A stretch of DNA of 64,000 nt. Origin: M0108 sp963841065. GTDB taxonomy: Bacteria > Pseudomonadota > Gammaproteobacteria > Chromatiales > Chromatiaceae. A model generated the notes under the pieces. The model worked only from the letters and a program-made list of their open reading frames with translations. It ran no database searches and was not told the origin of the DNA. Below, piece by piece: positions 26,826-36,076 of the stretch (the first letter of the stretch is position 1; each line of letters begins with the position of its first letter). A program made the translations under genes and the position numbers. Location: positions 35,676 to 99,675 of the forward strand of contig CAWJBI010000068.1 of assembly GCA_963841065.1 (NCBI GenBank). The letters are read 5' to 3'.

Positions 26826-28847
26826 TCACCGCCGGGCCTTGCGCAACATGTCAAGGATGGCTTGCAACTCACGCCTCAAGAGGTCCAAATCGCCTTGACC
26901 TACGGGGCCGCGACCATAACGGAGGCGGGCATAACGCTGGGTAAATGCGAGGAAACCGACGGCCAAGCCAGGATTCCACAGCGCCAGCCGATGACCATAA
27001 GCGCAGGGCCCCTCGCTGGCTTTACGGGGGAGGCCAGCGCGAGCCAGGCGGGCGCAGAATTTTCGATAGAGCCGCTCCAGAGGGTCGAAGCGCGCGCTGG
27101 CGGGCTGGTGAAGCAAAGCCACCAGGAGCAGGCCCATCACCAGGCTGGAGGCCATGACCAGGAGGGCGGCAAGGCCATATTCGCGCAGCCAGCCGAGGCC
27201 GATGCTGTCGAGCAGGGCTTGTTGGCGGGCACGATCCAGGCCCAAGACCCAGCGGTACCAGTTTTCATCCAGGGCGTCGCCAAAGAGGCGCAAGCCATGG
27301 ACCAACCGACCCCAGGTATCCACGCCGCCGATGCGCAGACGCAGGGGCCGACCGCTGGCCAGGCCGGTCAGCTCGGGACTCGGCTCGATGCGCTCGGGGG
27401 CCACGGCGGCGGTGGGATCAATCCGCGTCCAACCCTGACCATCCAGCCAGACCTCGACCCAGGCGTGGGCGTCGGACTGGCGCACGATAAGGTGGGCGCC
27501 CAGGGGGTTGCGCTCGCCGCCCAGGAAGCCCATGACGATACGTGCAGGGATGCCGGCGATCCGCATCAAGAGAGCGAAACTGCTGGCGTAGTGCTCGCAA
27601 AAGCCATTGCGGGTCTCGAACAGAAAGTCATCGGCGAGGTTATCCCCGAGCCGGGGGGGCCTGAGGCTGTAGTAAAAGGCCTCCTGGTTAAAATGGCGGA
27701 GCCCCGCCTGGACCACCGCCGCCGGAGCCGGGGACACCGCACCCCATTCCGCAACCAGGGCCCGCATCCGCGCCGTGACATTGGCGGGAAGGGCAAGCCC
27801 GGCGGTCCGCTGTGCCTCCGGCAAATCACCGGTGTCCAGGGCGGGCGCCGAGGTCAACCGATAGACCCGGGTCTCCTTGATAGGCTCGTCGGCCAGCAAC
27901 TGGAAGTCATGGGTGAGGTGGGCATCATTTCCCGGGGTGCCCAATGGCAAGTCGAGGGCGAAGAGCCAGCGTTGGCGGCTCGGTTCAAGGGACACTTCAT
28001 AGCTGACGGGATCACCGAACCGAGCCGCCGGCACCGCCGCAAGGCCGGAGAACTGGTCGGCCCGGGCGACCTGCCAGCGCCGGCCGTCGGTATTCCAGGC
28101 CACGGGGCCACGCCAATAGAGCCCCTCGGCCTGGGGTACGGGGCCATCGAAGCGAACACGAAAGGCGAGGGAGCCGTCAAGCACCAGCTCACTCACCGAG
28201 CCCGGTTCCAGCCAGTCATTGATGCCCGTGCGGGCCTGGTCCTCGGCGGGGAGAAATGACCAAAGCGGGGCGTCCAGGCGGGGGAAGAGGATGAAGAGTA
28301 CCAGGGTCAGCGGCAGGGCCTGCAGGCTTAGCCGCAAAGCCAGGCCGATAACCTGGCGCGGCGGCCAAGGAAGGCTCCGGGAGCTGTCCGCCAATACCGC
28401 CATGTCCATGATCAGCAGGGCGCCAAGAAAGAGGGCCACCCAAGGTGACTGATCAAACAGGAAGTGGATCACCAGCCAGAAGGCGAAGAGCATGGCCAGC
28501 AGCCGCACCTCTCTCGGACTGCGTATCTCCAGCAGCTTGAGGGCGAGAAGAAGGGTCAGCAGGGCGGAACCACCTTCCTGGCCGACGAGAGTGCCGTAAT
28601 GGCGGTACACGAGGATGACCCCAACCAGGGCCAGGGGCAGCAAAATCCAGCGCCCCGGTTCAAGACGGGGGAGCCGCGTGGCGACCGCCCGGTAGCCCAG
28701 GAGCAAATAAAAATAGCCGATGACGGCGGGGACCAGGTGGGGTATCAGGTTCAGGCCAGCGACGGCATAGAGGCCGGTCACAGCCGCAATCTGGCCAGGG
28801 CGTGGCCGCCCGACAGCGGGCCGGGGCCGAGGGTTGAGGCCCAACAT
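26826..28847 (-). CDS. Membrane-bound transglutaminase-like protein (TgpA/DUF3488 type)
   Basis: An N-terminal block of about six membrane helices (to roughly residue 190) is followed by a periplasmic transglutaminase-like domain and one further helix near the C-terminus (LAALLVMASSLVMGLLLVAL). The catalytic triad is visible as Cys in NGFCEHYASSFALLMR, His in SDAHAWVEVWLDGQGW and Asp in TRIDPTAAV. Start ATG 28847 (MLGLNPRPRP) lies directly after the DUF58 stop; an upstream in-frame start at 28886 would overlap it. With MoxR and DUF58 genes it forms a common three-gene cluster of unsettled role, possibly envelope protein remodelling. Confidence 0.9.
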   Translation of the reverse strand: MLGLNPRPRPAVGRPRPGQIAAVTGLYAVAGLNLIPHLVPAVIGYFYLLLGYRAVATRLPRLEPGRWILLPLALVGVILVYRHYGTLVGQEGGSALLTLLLALKLLEIRSPREVRLLAMLFAFWLVIHFLFDQSPWVALFLGALLIMDMAVLADSSRSLPWPPRQVIGLALRLSLQALPLTLVLFILFPRLDAPLWSFLPAEDQARTGINDWLEPGSVSELVLDGSLAFRVRFDGPVPQAEGLYWRGPVAWNTDGRRWQVARADQFSGLAAVPAARFGDPVSYEVSLEPSRQRWLFALDLPLGTPGNDAHLTHDFQLLADEPIKETRVYRLTSAPALDTGDLPEAQRTAGLALPANVTARMRALVAEWGAVSPAPAAVVQAGLRHFNQEAFYYSLRPPRLGDNLADDFLFETRNGFCEHYASSFALLMRIAGIPARIVMGFLGGERNPLGAHLIVRQSDAHAWVEVWLDGQGWTRIDPTAAVAPERIEPSPELTGLASGRPLRLRIGGVDTWGRLVHGLRLFGDALDENWYRWVLGLDRARQQALLDSIGLGWLREYGLAALLVMASSLVMGLLLVALLHQPASARFDPLERLYRKFCARLARAGLPRKASEGPCAYGHRLALWNPGLAVGFLAFTQRYARLRYGRGPVGQGDLDLLRRELQAILDMLRKARR

Positions 28848-28852
28848 CAGCC

Positions 28853-29920
28853 CTAGCCCTTGGCAGCGGCGCGCAAGGGCCACCATCCGATTTTACCCTC
28901 CCGCCGGGGGCGTGCAGGGGCCAGGCGGGGGCCGGGACCTGGATCTTCCACAGCAGGATGGCCCTGGCCAAAGCGCGCCAAGGCGCCCAGGCAGAGGTGC
29001 GTCTGGGCCTCGCCCCGCCCCAGGCCGATCTCGCGACCTGGCAGGCGCAGCCCGAAGCACTGGTCCGTCTGGGTGGCATCCAGGATTTGACGGCACAGCC
29101 AACCGAGGCGGATCTCGACATCCGCCGGGGGCAGGTGCTCCCAATCGAGCCAGAGCCGATCCGAGCGGTCGCGGCCGAACTGCTTCACGAGCAGGCCACG
29201 CCCCCGGCCATAGGCCTTCCAATCCAGTTGGCGCGGCGAGTCGCCCAGGCGGTAGCCGCGCAGGCCGACGAAGTCGTCCGCCCCGGGGTCCTGTTGGCCC
29301 CGGGGGCCCTCCCGGCCGGCGGCGATTGGAAGCAGTGCCGGCGCCTGGTCGGCGGGACGGGGATAGACCAGCACCTCCGCCGCTGTCTCCAGGTAACACC
29401 AGGAACGGAACAAGCCCAAGGGATAGCGGGTATCCAGGGTCAGCCGGCCGAGGGGGCGAGTGCCGCACCGCTGGGTCGGCAGCGCCAGGCGCGCACTGGC
29501 CATGACCCCGGGCATCAGGTCGGTGGGGGTCGCCACATGGCCCGCGGTGGACAGGCACAAGTCGGGCCGCGGCCGCTGGGTCTCGGCGCTGATCGTGATC
29601 TCGAAGGTCGCCAGCTCGCCGGCGAAGACCGGGGGTCCCGCCCGCGCCGTCACCGCCAGCCCCAGCAGATTGAACCAGGCATGGTACATGGACACCAGGA
29701 CAATGGCGGTGGTCAGAAAGGTAAGGAGGAGTCCCAGATTATTCTGGTAGTTGAGAGAACCCACCAGCATGAGGATCAGGATGCCGCCAAACATCAGGCC
29801 GGCACCCGTCGGCAGGATGTAGATGGCCCGGCGCAAAACCCGGGCCTGACCGCCCACCGAGAGGGGACAGACGCGAACCAAGGCGGCGAAAAAACCGAGC
29901 ACCCGCTCCCCCAGCCTCAC
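28853..29920 (-). CDS. DUF58 domain-containing protein
   Basis: Two N-terminal membrane helices (about residues 30-75, GLMFGGILILMLVGSLNY and GLLLTFLTTAIVLVSM) precede a soluble region with the DUF58 signature LRGYRLGDSPRQLDWKA (about residue 235). The family has a von Willebrand A-like fold and is nearly always next to a MoxR ATPase. It overlaps the MoxR stop by four bases (ATGA-type junction) and is followed at once by the transglutaminase gene, so the three are translationally coupled. Molecular function is not established. Confidence 0.92.
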   Translation of the reverse strand: MRLGERVLGFFAALVRVCPLSVGGQARVLRRAIYILPTGAGLMFGGILILMLVGSLNYQNNLGLLLTFLTTAIVLVSMYHAWFNLLGLAVTARAGPPVFAGELATFEITISAETQRPRPDLCLSTAGHVATPTDLMPGVMASARLALPTQRCGTRPLGRLTLDTRYPLGLFRSWCYLETAAEVLVYPRPADQAPALLPIAAGREGPRGQQDPGADDFVGLRGYRLGDSPRQLDWKAYGRGRGLLVKQFGRDRSDRLWLDWEHLPPADVEIRLGWLCRQILDATQTDQCFGLRLPGREIGLGRGEAQTHLCLGALARFGQGHPAVEDPGPGPRLAPARPRREGKIGWWPLRAAAKG

Positions 29921-30846
29921 CGCACCGGCACCTGATCCAAAATCAGGGCGGCGGCCTCGTAACCGCCGCCTGTGACATCCTCGCCCCCGACCTCCAGGCG
30001 ATGACCGACGCAGGGCCCCAGCACCGCCTGGACGTCCTCGGGATAGACGGCATCGCGGCCCGCCAGGAGGGCCCAGGCACGGGCGGCGCGCAGCAAGGCG
30101 AGGCCCGCCCGTGGTGACAGGCCCTGAAGAAAGCGCGGCGAGCGTCGGGTGAAGGCGATGATGTCGTAGCAGTAGTCGATTATCGGCGGGGCGGCATGGA
30201 CTTGGGCGGTGGCCTGCTGCAAGGCACGGATCTCCACCTGTCCCAGAACCGGTTGCAGCCGGGCCAGCATCTCGCGCCGATCCTCCCCCGCCAGCAGGGC
30301 CTTCTCGGCGGCTTCCGCTGGATAGCCGATGGACAGCCGCATCAGGAAGCGGTCGAGCTGCGACTCCGGCAGGGGGAAGGTGCCGATTTGAAAGGCCGGA
30401 TTCTGGGTGGCGATGACAAAAAAGGGCTCGGGGAGGGGGTGGGTCTCCCCTTCCACCGTCACCTGCCGCTCCTCCATGGCCTCCAGCAGGGCGCTTTGGG
30501 CCTTGGGGGTGGCGCGGTTTATCTCGTCCGCCAGGACCAGTTCGGCGAAGAGGGGGCCGGGGTGGAAACGGAACCGCTCCGCGGCACGCTCAAAGACGGA
30601 GGCCCCGATGATGTCGGCGGGCAGCAGATCGCTGGTGAACTGGATGCGGGCATAGTCCAGGCCCAGCAGTCGCGCCAGCAAATGGGCCAGGGTCGTCTTG
30701 CCGACCCCGGGCAGGTCCTCGATCAAGAGGTGGCCCCGCGCCAGCAGGCAGGCGATGGCCAGGCGCAGTTCCCGTTCCTTGCCCAGGATGATGTCCGCGC
30801 CAGCCCGCAGCGCCCCTTCCAATTGCCGCGCCAGGTCGTTATCCAT
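29917..30846 (-). CDS. MoxR family AAA+ ATPase
   Basis: This is a chaperone-like AAA+ ATPase of the MoxR class. Walker A is GVGKTTLAHLLARLLG, then the family stretch RIQFTSDLLPADIIGASVF, Walker B ELVLADEINRATPKAQSALL, and sensor-1 FFVIATQNPAFQIGTFPLPE. At 309 aa it fits. MoxR proteins are thought to assemble or activate the products of adjacent genes, here DUF58 and the transglutaminase-like protein. Confidence 0.94.
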   Translation of the reverse strand: MDNDLARQLEGALRAGADIILGKERELRLAIACLLARGHLLIEDLPGVGKTTLAHLLARLLGLDYARIQFTSDLLPADIIGASVFERAAERFRFHPGPLFAELVLADEINRATPKAQSALLEAMEERQVTVEGETHPLPEPFFVIATQNPAFQIGTFPLPESQLDRFLMRLSIGYPAEAAEKALLAGEDRREMLARLQPVLGQVEIRALQQATAQVHAAPPIIDYCYDIIAFTRRSPRFLQGLSPRAGLALLRAARAWALLAGRDAVYPEDVQAVLGPCVGHRLEVGGEDVTGGGYEAAALILDQVPVR

Positions 30847-31200
30847 GAGGCTAGACGCCCACCGGGAAGGGCCAGGCCTGTTGGGTCGTGCGCCCGGCTG
30901 CCATCCGATCGCATCCAGGGGCCAGGAGGTACTGTCTCCCCGGGTGGCCCAGGCTGGGCGCGGGAAAGTCGACGCCGCTGTTCACAGTGGGCATGGGAAA
31001 GGCCTCCAATAGCATTCTAAGCTGGACGGGAAAGGGCGAGATCAAGCCCCCGGCAGGGTACTATAGCGGTTTAAGCGGCGAATCGCCCCCGAGACCCGTC
31101 GAGGACCCAAGGGCCGTTCACAAGCCTAGCACTCAACCCCCGCTCCCCTGGATGCAATCTCGCACGCTACGACACATCATGATTGAGGCAAGGGTGTTTA
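30847..31200. other. Intergenic region between divergent MoxR gene and mnmG
   Basis: These 354 bases carry no convincing ORF, RNA gene or DnaA-box cluster. They should hold the promoters of both divergent units, but I see no clear consensus pair. Confidence 0.5.
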
Positions 31201-33075
31201 ATGTCCACTGAGGCAGGTTACGGCGTCATCGTGGTCGGTGGCGGCCACGCGGGGACCGAGGCAGCCCTGGCGGCGGCGCGCATGGGCGTCCCTACCCTGC
31301 TGTTGACCCACAACATCGAGACCATCGGCCAGATGAGTTGCAATCCCGCCATTGGCGGTATCGGCAAGGGACATCTGGTCAAGGAGATCGACGCCCTGGG
31401 AGGCCTCATGGCCCGGGCAACGGATCGGGCCGGCATCCAGTTCCGCATCCTCAACGCCCGCAAGGGGCCGGCGGTGCGGGCAACCCGGGCCCAGGCGGAC
31501 CGCATCCTCTACAAGGCCGCGGTACGTTCGGCGGTGGAAAATGCCCCCCACCTGGATATCTTCCAGCAAGCGGTGGATGATCTCCTGGTGGAGGGGGGCC
31601 GGGTCGCCGGGGTCGTCACCAAGATCGGCCTGGTTTTTCGCGCCCCCTGCGTGGTGTTGACAGTGGGAACCTTCCTCGCCGGGCGCATCCACGTGGGCCT
31701 GACCAGCCACGAGGGCGGGCGTGCCGGCGACCCGCCAGCCAATGCCCTGGCGCATTGCCTGCGGGCACTGCCCTTCAGGGTGGCGCGACTCAAGACCGGG
31801 ACCCCCCCGCGTCTCGACGGCCGGACCATCGACTATGCCCTGCTGGAAGCGCAGCCGGGCGACGAGCCGGTCCCCGTCTTCTCCTACCTTGGCCGCCCCG
31901 AGGACCACCCGCCCCAGGTGTGCTGTCACATCGCCCATACCAACGACCGCACCCATGACATCATCCGCGCCGGACTCGCGCGATCTCCCCTCTACACAGG
32001 GCTCATCGAGGGGGTGGGGCCACGCTACTGCCCCTCGATCGAGGACAAGATAGTCCGCTTCGCCGACAAGACCAGCCATCAGATTTTCATGGAACCCGAG
32101 GGACTGACGACCCGGGAGGTCTATCCCAACGGCATTTCCACCAGCCTCCCCTACGACGTCCAGGAGGCCCTGGTCCGGAGTCTGCGCGGTTGCGAGCAGA
32201 CCCGCATCACCCGCCCGGGCTACGCCATCGAATACGACTTTTTCGACCCCCGGGATCTGGACCCCTCCCTGGAATCGCGCCACCTGCCCCAGCTCTTCCT
32301 CGCGGGTCAGATCAACGGCACCACCGGCTACGAGGAGGCCGCCGCCCAGGGCCTGCTGGCCGGGGCGAACGCCGCCCTGCGGGTCCAGGGCCGCCAACCC
32401 TGGTGGCCACGCCGGGATGAGGCCTATCTCGGCGTCCTGGTGGATGACCTCACCACCCGCGGCACCACCGAGCCCTACCGCATGTTCACCAGCCGCGCCG
32501 AATATCGTCTGCTGCTGCGGGAGGACAACGCCGACCTGCGCCTGACGGAGACGGGACGCCGCCTGGGCCTGGTGGGCGAGGAGCAATGGCGTCGGTTCGA
32601 GGACAAGCGCGAGGCCATCGCCCGGGAGCGCCAGCGGCTGCGTGAGACCTGGCTGCGGCCCGCCGCCATCGACCCCGAGCAGGCCCGAGCGGTCCTGGGG
32701 GACGAACTGCGCCGCGAGGCCCGCGCCCTGGATCTGCTGGCCCGGCCCAAGGTCGGCTACGCGGACTTGATGAACCTGCCCGGCCTGGGCCCCGGCGTAA
32801 CGGACGCCCAGGTCGCCGAGCAGCTCGACATCCAGGCCAAGTACGCCGGCTACATCGACCGCCAGCAGCAAGAGATCGATCGACACCGCGCCCAGGAGGA
32901 GACCGCCCTCCCCCCGGATTTCCCCTTCGACCAGGTCCGCGGCCTCTCGTCCGAGGTCCGGGAAAAGCTGCTCAGGGTACGCCCGACCACGCTGGGACAG
33001 GCGGCGCGCATCCCCGGGCTGACCCCGGCGGCCATCTCCTTGCTGCTCATCCATCTCCGGCGGCGCTCGGTATGA
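31201..33075 (+). CDS. mnmG: tRNA uridine-5-carboxymethylaminomethyl modification enzyme MnmG
   Basis: MnmG (GidA) is the FAD enzyme that acts with MnmE on U34. The FAD-binding start YGVIVVGGGHAGTEAALAAA, the stretch NPAIGGIGKGHLVKEIDALG and the signatures YCPSIEDKIVRFADK and GQINGTTGYEEAAAQG are all present. I start at ATG 31201 (MSTEAGYG), giving 624 aa; a TTG 18 bases upstream is in frame but less typical. mnmG-rsmG-parA-parB is the standard near-origin order. Confidence 0.97.
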   Translation: MSTEAGYGVIVVGGGHAGTEAALAAARMGVPTLLLTHNIETIGQMSCNPAIGGIGKGHLVKEIDALGGLMARATDRAGIQFRILNARKGPAVRATRAQADRILYKAAVRSAVENAPHLDIFQQAVDDLLVEGGRVAGVVTKIGLVFRAPCVVLTVGTFLAGRIHVGLTSHEGGRAGDPPANALAHCLRALPFRVARLKTGTPPRLDGRTIDYALLEAQPGDEPVPVFSYLGRPEDHPPQVCCHIAHTNDRTHDIIRAGLARSPLYTGLIEGVGPRYCPSIEDKIVRFADKTSHQIFMEPEGLTTREVYPNGISTSLPYDVQEALVRSLRGCEQTRITRPGYAIEYDFFDPRDLDPSLESRHLPQLFLAGQINGTTGYEEAAAQGLLAGANAALRVQGRQPWWPRRDEAYLGVLVDDLTTRGTTEPYRMFTSRAEYRLLLREDNADLRLTETGRRLGLVGEEQWRRFEDKREAIARERQRLRETWLRPAAIDPEQARAVLGDELRREARALDLLARPKVGYADLMNLPGLGPGVTDAQVAEQLDIQAKYAGYIDRQQQEIDRHRAQEETALPPDFPFDQVRGLSSEVREKLLRVRPTTLGQAARIPGLTPAAISLLLIHLRRRSV

Positions 33076-33093
33076 GACTTTCGATCCCGTTGC

Positions 33094-33750
33094 ATGACTA
33101 TCCTGGATGGCAGTTGTCATGAAGGGTCACTCGCCCCCACCCGCGCCCGGCTCGACGCAGGGCTGGCAGCCCTCGGCCTTGGCCCAAGCCCGGAACAACG
33201 GGGCCGGCTGATCCAATTCATTGACCTGCTGGCGCGGTGGAACCGCGCCTACAACCTCACCGCCGTGCGCGAGCCGCTGGAGATGGTCTCCCGCCACCTG
33301 CTCGACAGCCTGGCCGTCAGCCCCTATCTGCTGGGCTCGCCCGTCCTCGATCTCGGTACCGGGGCCGGGTTACCAGGCCTACCCCTCGCCATCCTGAAAC
33401 CGGAGAGACGATTCGTCCTCCTCGACAGCAACGGCAAGAAGATCCGTTTCGTCCGTCAGGCCACGATGGACCTGGGGCTGGCGAATGTCGAGGTGATCCA
33501 GGCGCGGATGGAGTCATATCGGCCAGGGGAAAAATTCGCTACTATCATCACCCGCGCCGTCGCCGACCAGGAGACGTTGCGACTGGTGGTCAAGCCGCTG
33601 CTCGCCAGCCCTGGCCGCCTGCTCTTGATGAAGGGTCGCCGGCCCGAGGAGGCGCCTGTCACCCTGACGGCCAACAACGCCGTCATCCACCGGCTGGAAG
33701 TGCCCTTCCTCGACGCCGAACGTCACCTGATCGAGATCCGCCAGGACTGA
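33094..33750 (+). CDS. rsmG: 16S rRNA (guanine(527)-N7)-methyltransferase RsmG
   Basis: RsmG (GidB) methylates G527 of 16S rRNA with SAM. The Rossmann SAM site is VLDLGTGAGLPGLPLAIL, and the family stretches LIQFIDLLARWNRAYNLTAV and HLLDSLAVSPYL lie before it. At 218 aa the length is normal. It starts 18 bases after mnmG and ends nine bases before parA. Confidence 0.96.
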   Translation: MTILDGSCHEGSLAPTRARLDAGLAALGLGPSPEQRGRLIQFIDLLARWNRAYNLTAVREPLEMVSRHLLDSLAVSPYLLGSPVLDLGTGAGLPGLPLAILKPERRFVLLDSNGKKIRFVRQATMDLGLANVEVIQARMESYRPGEKFATIITRAVADQETLRLVVKPLLASPGRLLLMKGRRPEEAPVTLTANNAVIHRLEVPFLDAERHLIEIRQD

Positions 33751-33759
33751 AACCCCTCT

Positions 33760-34551
33760 ATGGCCAGAACCATCGCTATCGCCAACCAGAAGGGCGGAGT
33801 GGGCAAGACCACCACCGCCGTCAACCTGGCCGCGTCCCTGGCCTCCATGAAGCGCAGGATCCTGCTGCTGGATCTGGACCCGCAAGGCAACGCCACTATG
33901 GGCTGCGGCGTCAACAAACGTGACCTGACGCATTCCGCCTGCGACCTCATGCTGGGGGACCTGGAATTCAGGGACTGCGTGGTCCGGGTGGATGAGCCAG
34001 TGCCCGGCTTCGACCTCATCCCCGCCAACGGCGACCTGACCGCGGCCGAGGTGGGACTCATGCAAACCTCGCAACGGGAACGGCGCCTGCGGCAGGTCCT
34101 GGCGGATCTGGGGGACAGCTACGAATTCGTCATCATCGATTGCCCCCCGTCCCTTAACATGCTGACGGTCAACGCCCTGGTGGCCGCCCAAGGGGTATTG
34201 ATCCCGATCCAGTGCGAGTATTACGCCCTGGAAGGCCTGTCGGCCCTCCTCGACACCATCGCCCAGATCCGCGCCACTCGCAACCCCGGGCTGGCCATCG
34301 AGGGCATACTGCGCACCATGCATGACCCGCGTAATAACCTGGCCAACCAGGTCTCGACGCAACTCGTCACCCACTTCAACGAAGAGGTCTATCGCACCAT
34401 CATCCCCCGCAATGTGCGCCTGGCCGAGGCCCCCAGTCATGGCCAGCCAGCCCTCCTCTACGACAAGGCCTCGCGGGGCTCGATCGCCTATGTGGCCTTG
34501 GCCAGCGAAGTGCTCCGCCGCCAGCAGAAACGCCAGGCGGCCACGGCCTGA
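33760..34551 (+). CDS. parA: Chromosome partitioning ATPase ParA (Soj)
   Basis: ParA is the Walker-type ATPase that, with ParB and parS, segregates the chromosome origin. The deviant Walker A is QKGGVGKTTTAVNLAA, with Walker B FVIIDCPPSLNMLTVNAL. The 263 aa and absence of an N-terminal helix-turn-helix mark a chromosomal (type Ia-small) ParA. It lies between rsmG and parB, 48 bases before parB. Confidence 0.96.
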   Translation: MARTIAIANQKGGVGKTTTAVNLAASLASMKRRILLLDLDPQGNATMGCGVNKRDLTHSACDLMLGDLEFRDCVVRVDEPVPGFDLIPANGDLTAAEVGLMQTSQRERRLRQVLADLGDSYEFVIIDCPPSLNMLTVNALVAAQGVLIPIQCEYYALEGLSALLDTIAQIRATRNPGLAIEGILRTMHDPRNNLANQVSTQLVTHFNEEVYRTIIPRNVRLAEAPSHGQPALLYDKASRGSIAYVALASEVLRRQQKRQAATA

Positions 34552-34599
34552 TGCCGACGACACCGCTCAAGCAACACCCCAAACGAGGACAGATCCGGC

Positions 34600-35514
34600 A
34601 TGAATGTTAGGAAGAAGGGGCTTGGCCGCGGTCTGGATGCCCTGCTCGGCGGTCTGAACGAGCGGGAAACGGGCACCAGCGACCTGGCCGACACCGCCGA
34701 GGGTGCCCTTGATGGCGGCGAGCCACGGGGGAGCCTGACCAGCCTCCCCCTGGACCTGATCGAACGGGGCCGTTTCCAGCCCCGGCGCGACTTCGACCCC
34801 GAAGGCCTGCGGGAGCTGGCGGATTCCATTGCCGCCCAAGGCGTGATCCAGCCCATCGTCGTGCGCACCCTGGCGGGGGGGCGGTACGAGATCCTTGCCG
34901 GCGAACGCCGCTGGCGGGCCTCTCAACAGGCGGGCCTCAGCGAGATCCCGGTGGTGATCCGGGAGGCCGACGATCAGTCGGCCATGGCCATCGCCCTCAT
35001 CGAAAACATCCAGCGCGCGGACCTCAACCCCCTGGAAGAGGCATCGGCCCTGCAACGCTTATTGGGCGAGTTCGGGCTGACACATGCCCAGATCGCCGAG
35101 GCCATAGGCCGGTCACGCGCCAGTGTCACCAACCTGCTCCGCCTCCTGGAACTCAACGACGACGTCAAGCGCGCCCTGGAACGTGGTCAATTGGAGATGG
35201 GGCACGCCCGCGCCCTGCTCGGCATCAAGGGCCCGCGTCAGAGCGCCGCCGCGACCCAGGTCACCAGCCGGGGCCTCTCGGTGCGGGAGACGGAACGCCT
35301 GGTGCGCCAGATGCAGCAGGAGGAAGAGGGCCGAACGCCTCCCGTCGCGCGCCCGGAGGCCGTCGACCCTGACGTACGCAGGCTGCAAGACGATCTTGCC
35401 GACCGGCTCGGGGCCAAAGTCCAGATCCAGCCCGGCAACCGGGGCGGTGGTCGCCTGGTCATCGCCTACCACAGCCTGGACGAGTTAGACGGCATCTTGG
35501 CCCACATCAAGTAA
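34600..35514 (+). CDS. parB: Chromosome partitioning protein ParB (Spo0J)
   Basis: ParB is a CTPase that loads at parS and spreads along DNA. The N-terminal GLGRGLDALLGG is the ParA-interaction segment, then IVVRTLAGGRYEILAGERRW (CTP-binding boxes), then the helix-turn-helix region with LTHAQIAEAIGRSRASVTNL and a C-terminal dimer domain. At 304 aa it is normal. Its likely targets are the parS palindromes in recF about 16 kb away. Confidence 0.96.
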   Translation: MNVRKKGLGRGLDALLGGLNERETGTSDLADTAEGALDGGEPRGSLTSLPLDLIERGRFQPRRDFDPEGLRELADSIAAQGVIQPIVVRTLAGGRYEILAGERRWRASQQAGLSEIPVVIREADDQSAMAIALIENIQRADLNPLEEASALQRLLGEFGLTHAQIAEAIGRSRASVTNLLRLLELNDDVKRALERGQLEMGHARALLGIKGPRQSAAATQVTSRGLSVRETERLVRQMQQEEEGRTPPVARPEAVDPDVRRLQDDLADRLGAKVQIQPGNRGGGRLVIAYHSLDELDGILAHIK

Positions 35515-35591
35515 ATCGTGATTAGCGCTTGCGAGGGCATCGATTCCGATTCAACATCAAACACAATTTGATGGACGGGCCAGTTCGGGCA

Positions 35592-35620
35592 TTGATCCAG
35601 GCATAAACGGGACTTATAAT
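35592..35620 (+). promoter_or_regulatory. Sigma-70 promoter of the atp operon
   Basis: TTGATC and a perfect TATAAT lie 17 bases apart in the parB-atpI gap, 54 bases before the atpI ATG. Confidence 0.75.
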
Positions 35621-35673
35621 GCCCGGGCTTTAAGGGTTGAGGGCGGCTACCTACCGCCGCGCGGGGTTGCGGC

Positions 35674-36063
35674 ATGAAGGCGTTTGGCAGCCGCCAGATT
35701 CAAGTCCCCCTACGTATACTGGTTCTCCAGGCGGTGCTGACTTTGATCCTCGCCATGTCGGGCCTGGCCTTATCTCAAGATGCCGCCCTGTCCATCCTGA
35801 TTGGCGGTGGGGCCTGCATCCTGGCCACGGCCTTGTTCGCGGCCACGGTCTTTGGACCCTACCGGGCGGGACGGCCCGAGGCCTTGCTGGGAAAGATCGT
35901 AGGGGCTGAGATTGGTAAGCTGATCCTGCTGGTCGGGATTTTTGTTTTTGCCTTTGCGAAGGTAAAGGGGCTGGTCGTACCTGCCATGCTTGCCGCCTAT
36001 TTCGCCGCGCAAGTTTTGCCGGCGGTGATCGCGCCCTACTGGGGCGCCGGTTCGAAACCTTGA
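35674..36063 (+). CDS. atpI: ATP synthase subunit I (AtpI)
   Basis: AtpI is a small membrane protein at the head of many atp operons, proposed to help assemble the c-ring. Four hydrophobic helices are visible in 129 aa (for example LRILVLQAVLTLILAMSGLA and LILLVGIFVFAFAKV), typical of this poorly conserved family. It follows the promoter at 35,592 and ends 13 bases before atpB. Confidence 0.85.
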   Translation: MKAFGSRQIQVPLRILVLQAVLTLILAMSGLALSQDAALSILIGGGACILATALFAATVFGPYRAGRPEALLGKIVGAEIGKLILLVGIFVFAFAKVKGLVVPAMLAAYFAAQVLPAVIAPYWGAGSKP

Positions 36064-36076
36064 AGAGAGACAGTCA

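Noticed and set aside
26862..28259. 465-aa plus-strand open frame opposite the transglutaminase-like gene
   Set aside because: No domain features; the opposite strand has a membrane block and a catalytic triad.
31198..33120. 640-aa open frame on the minus strand opposite mnmG
   Set aside because: It mirrors a high-GC gene almost exactly, has low-complexity Gly/Ala/Gln-rich sequence and no family features; it is an antisense shadow.
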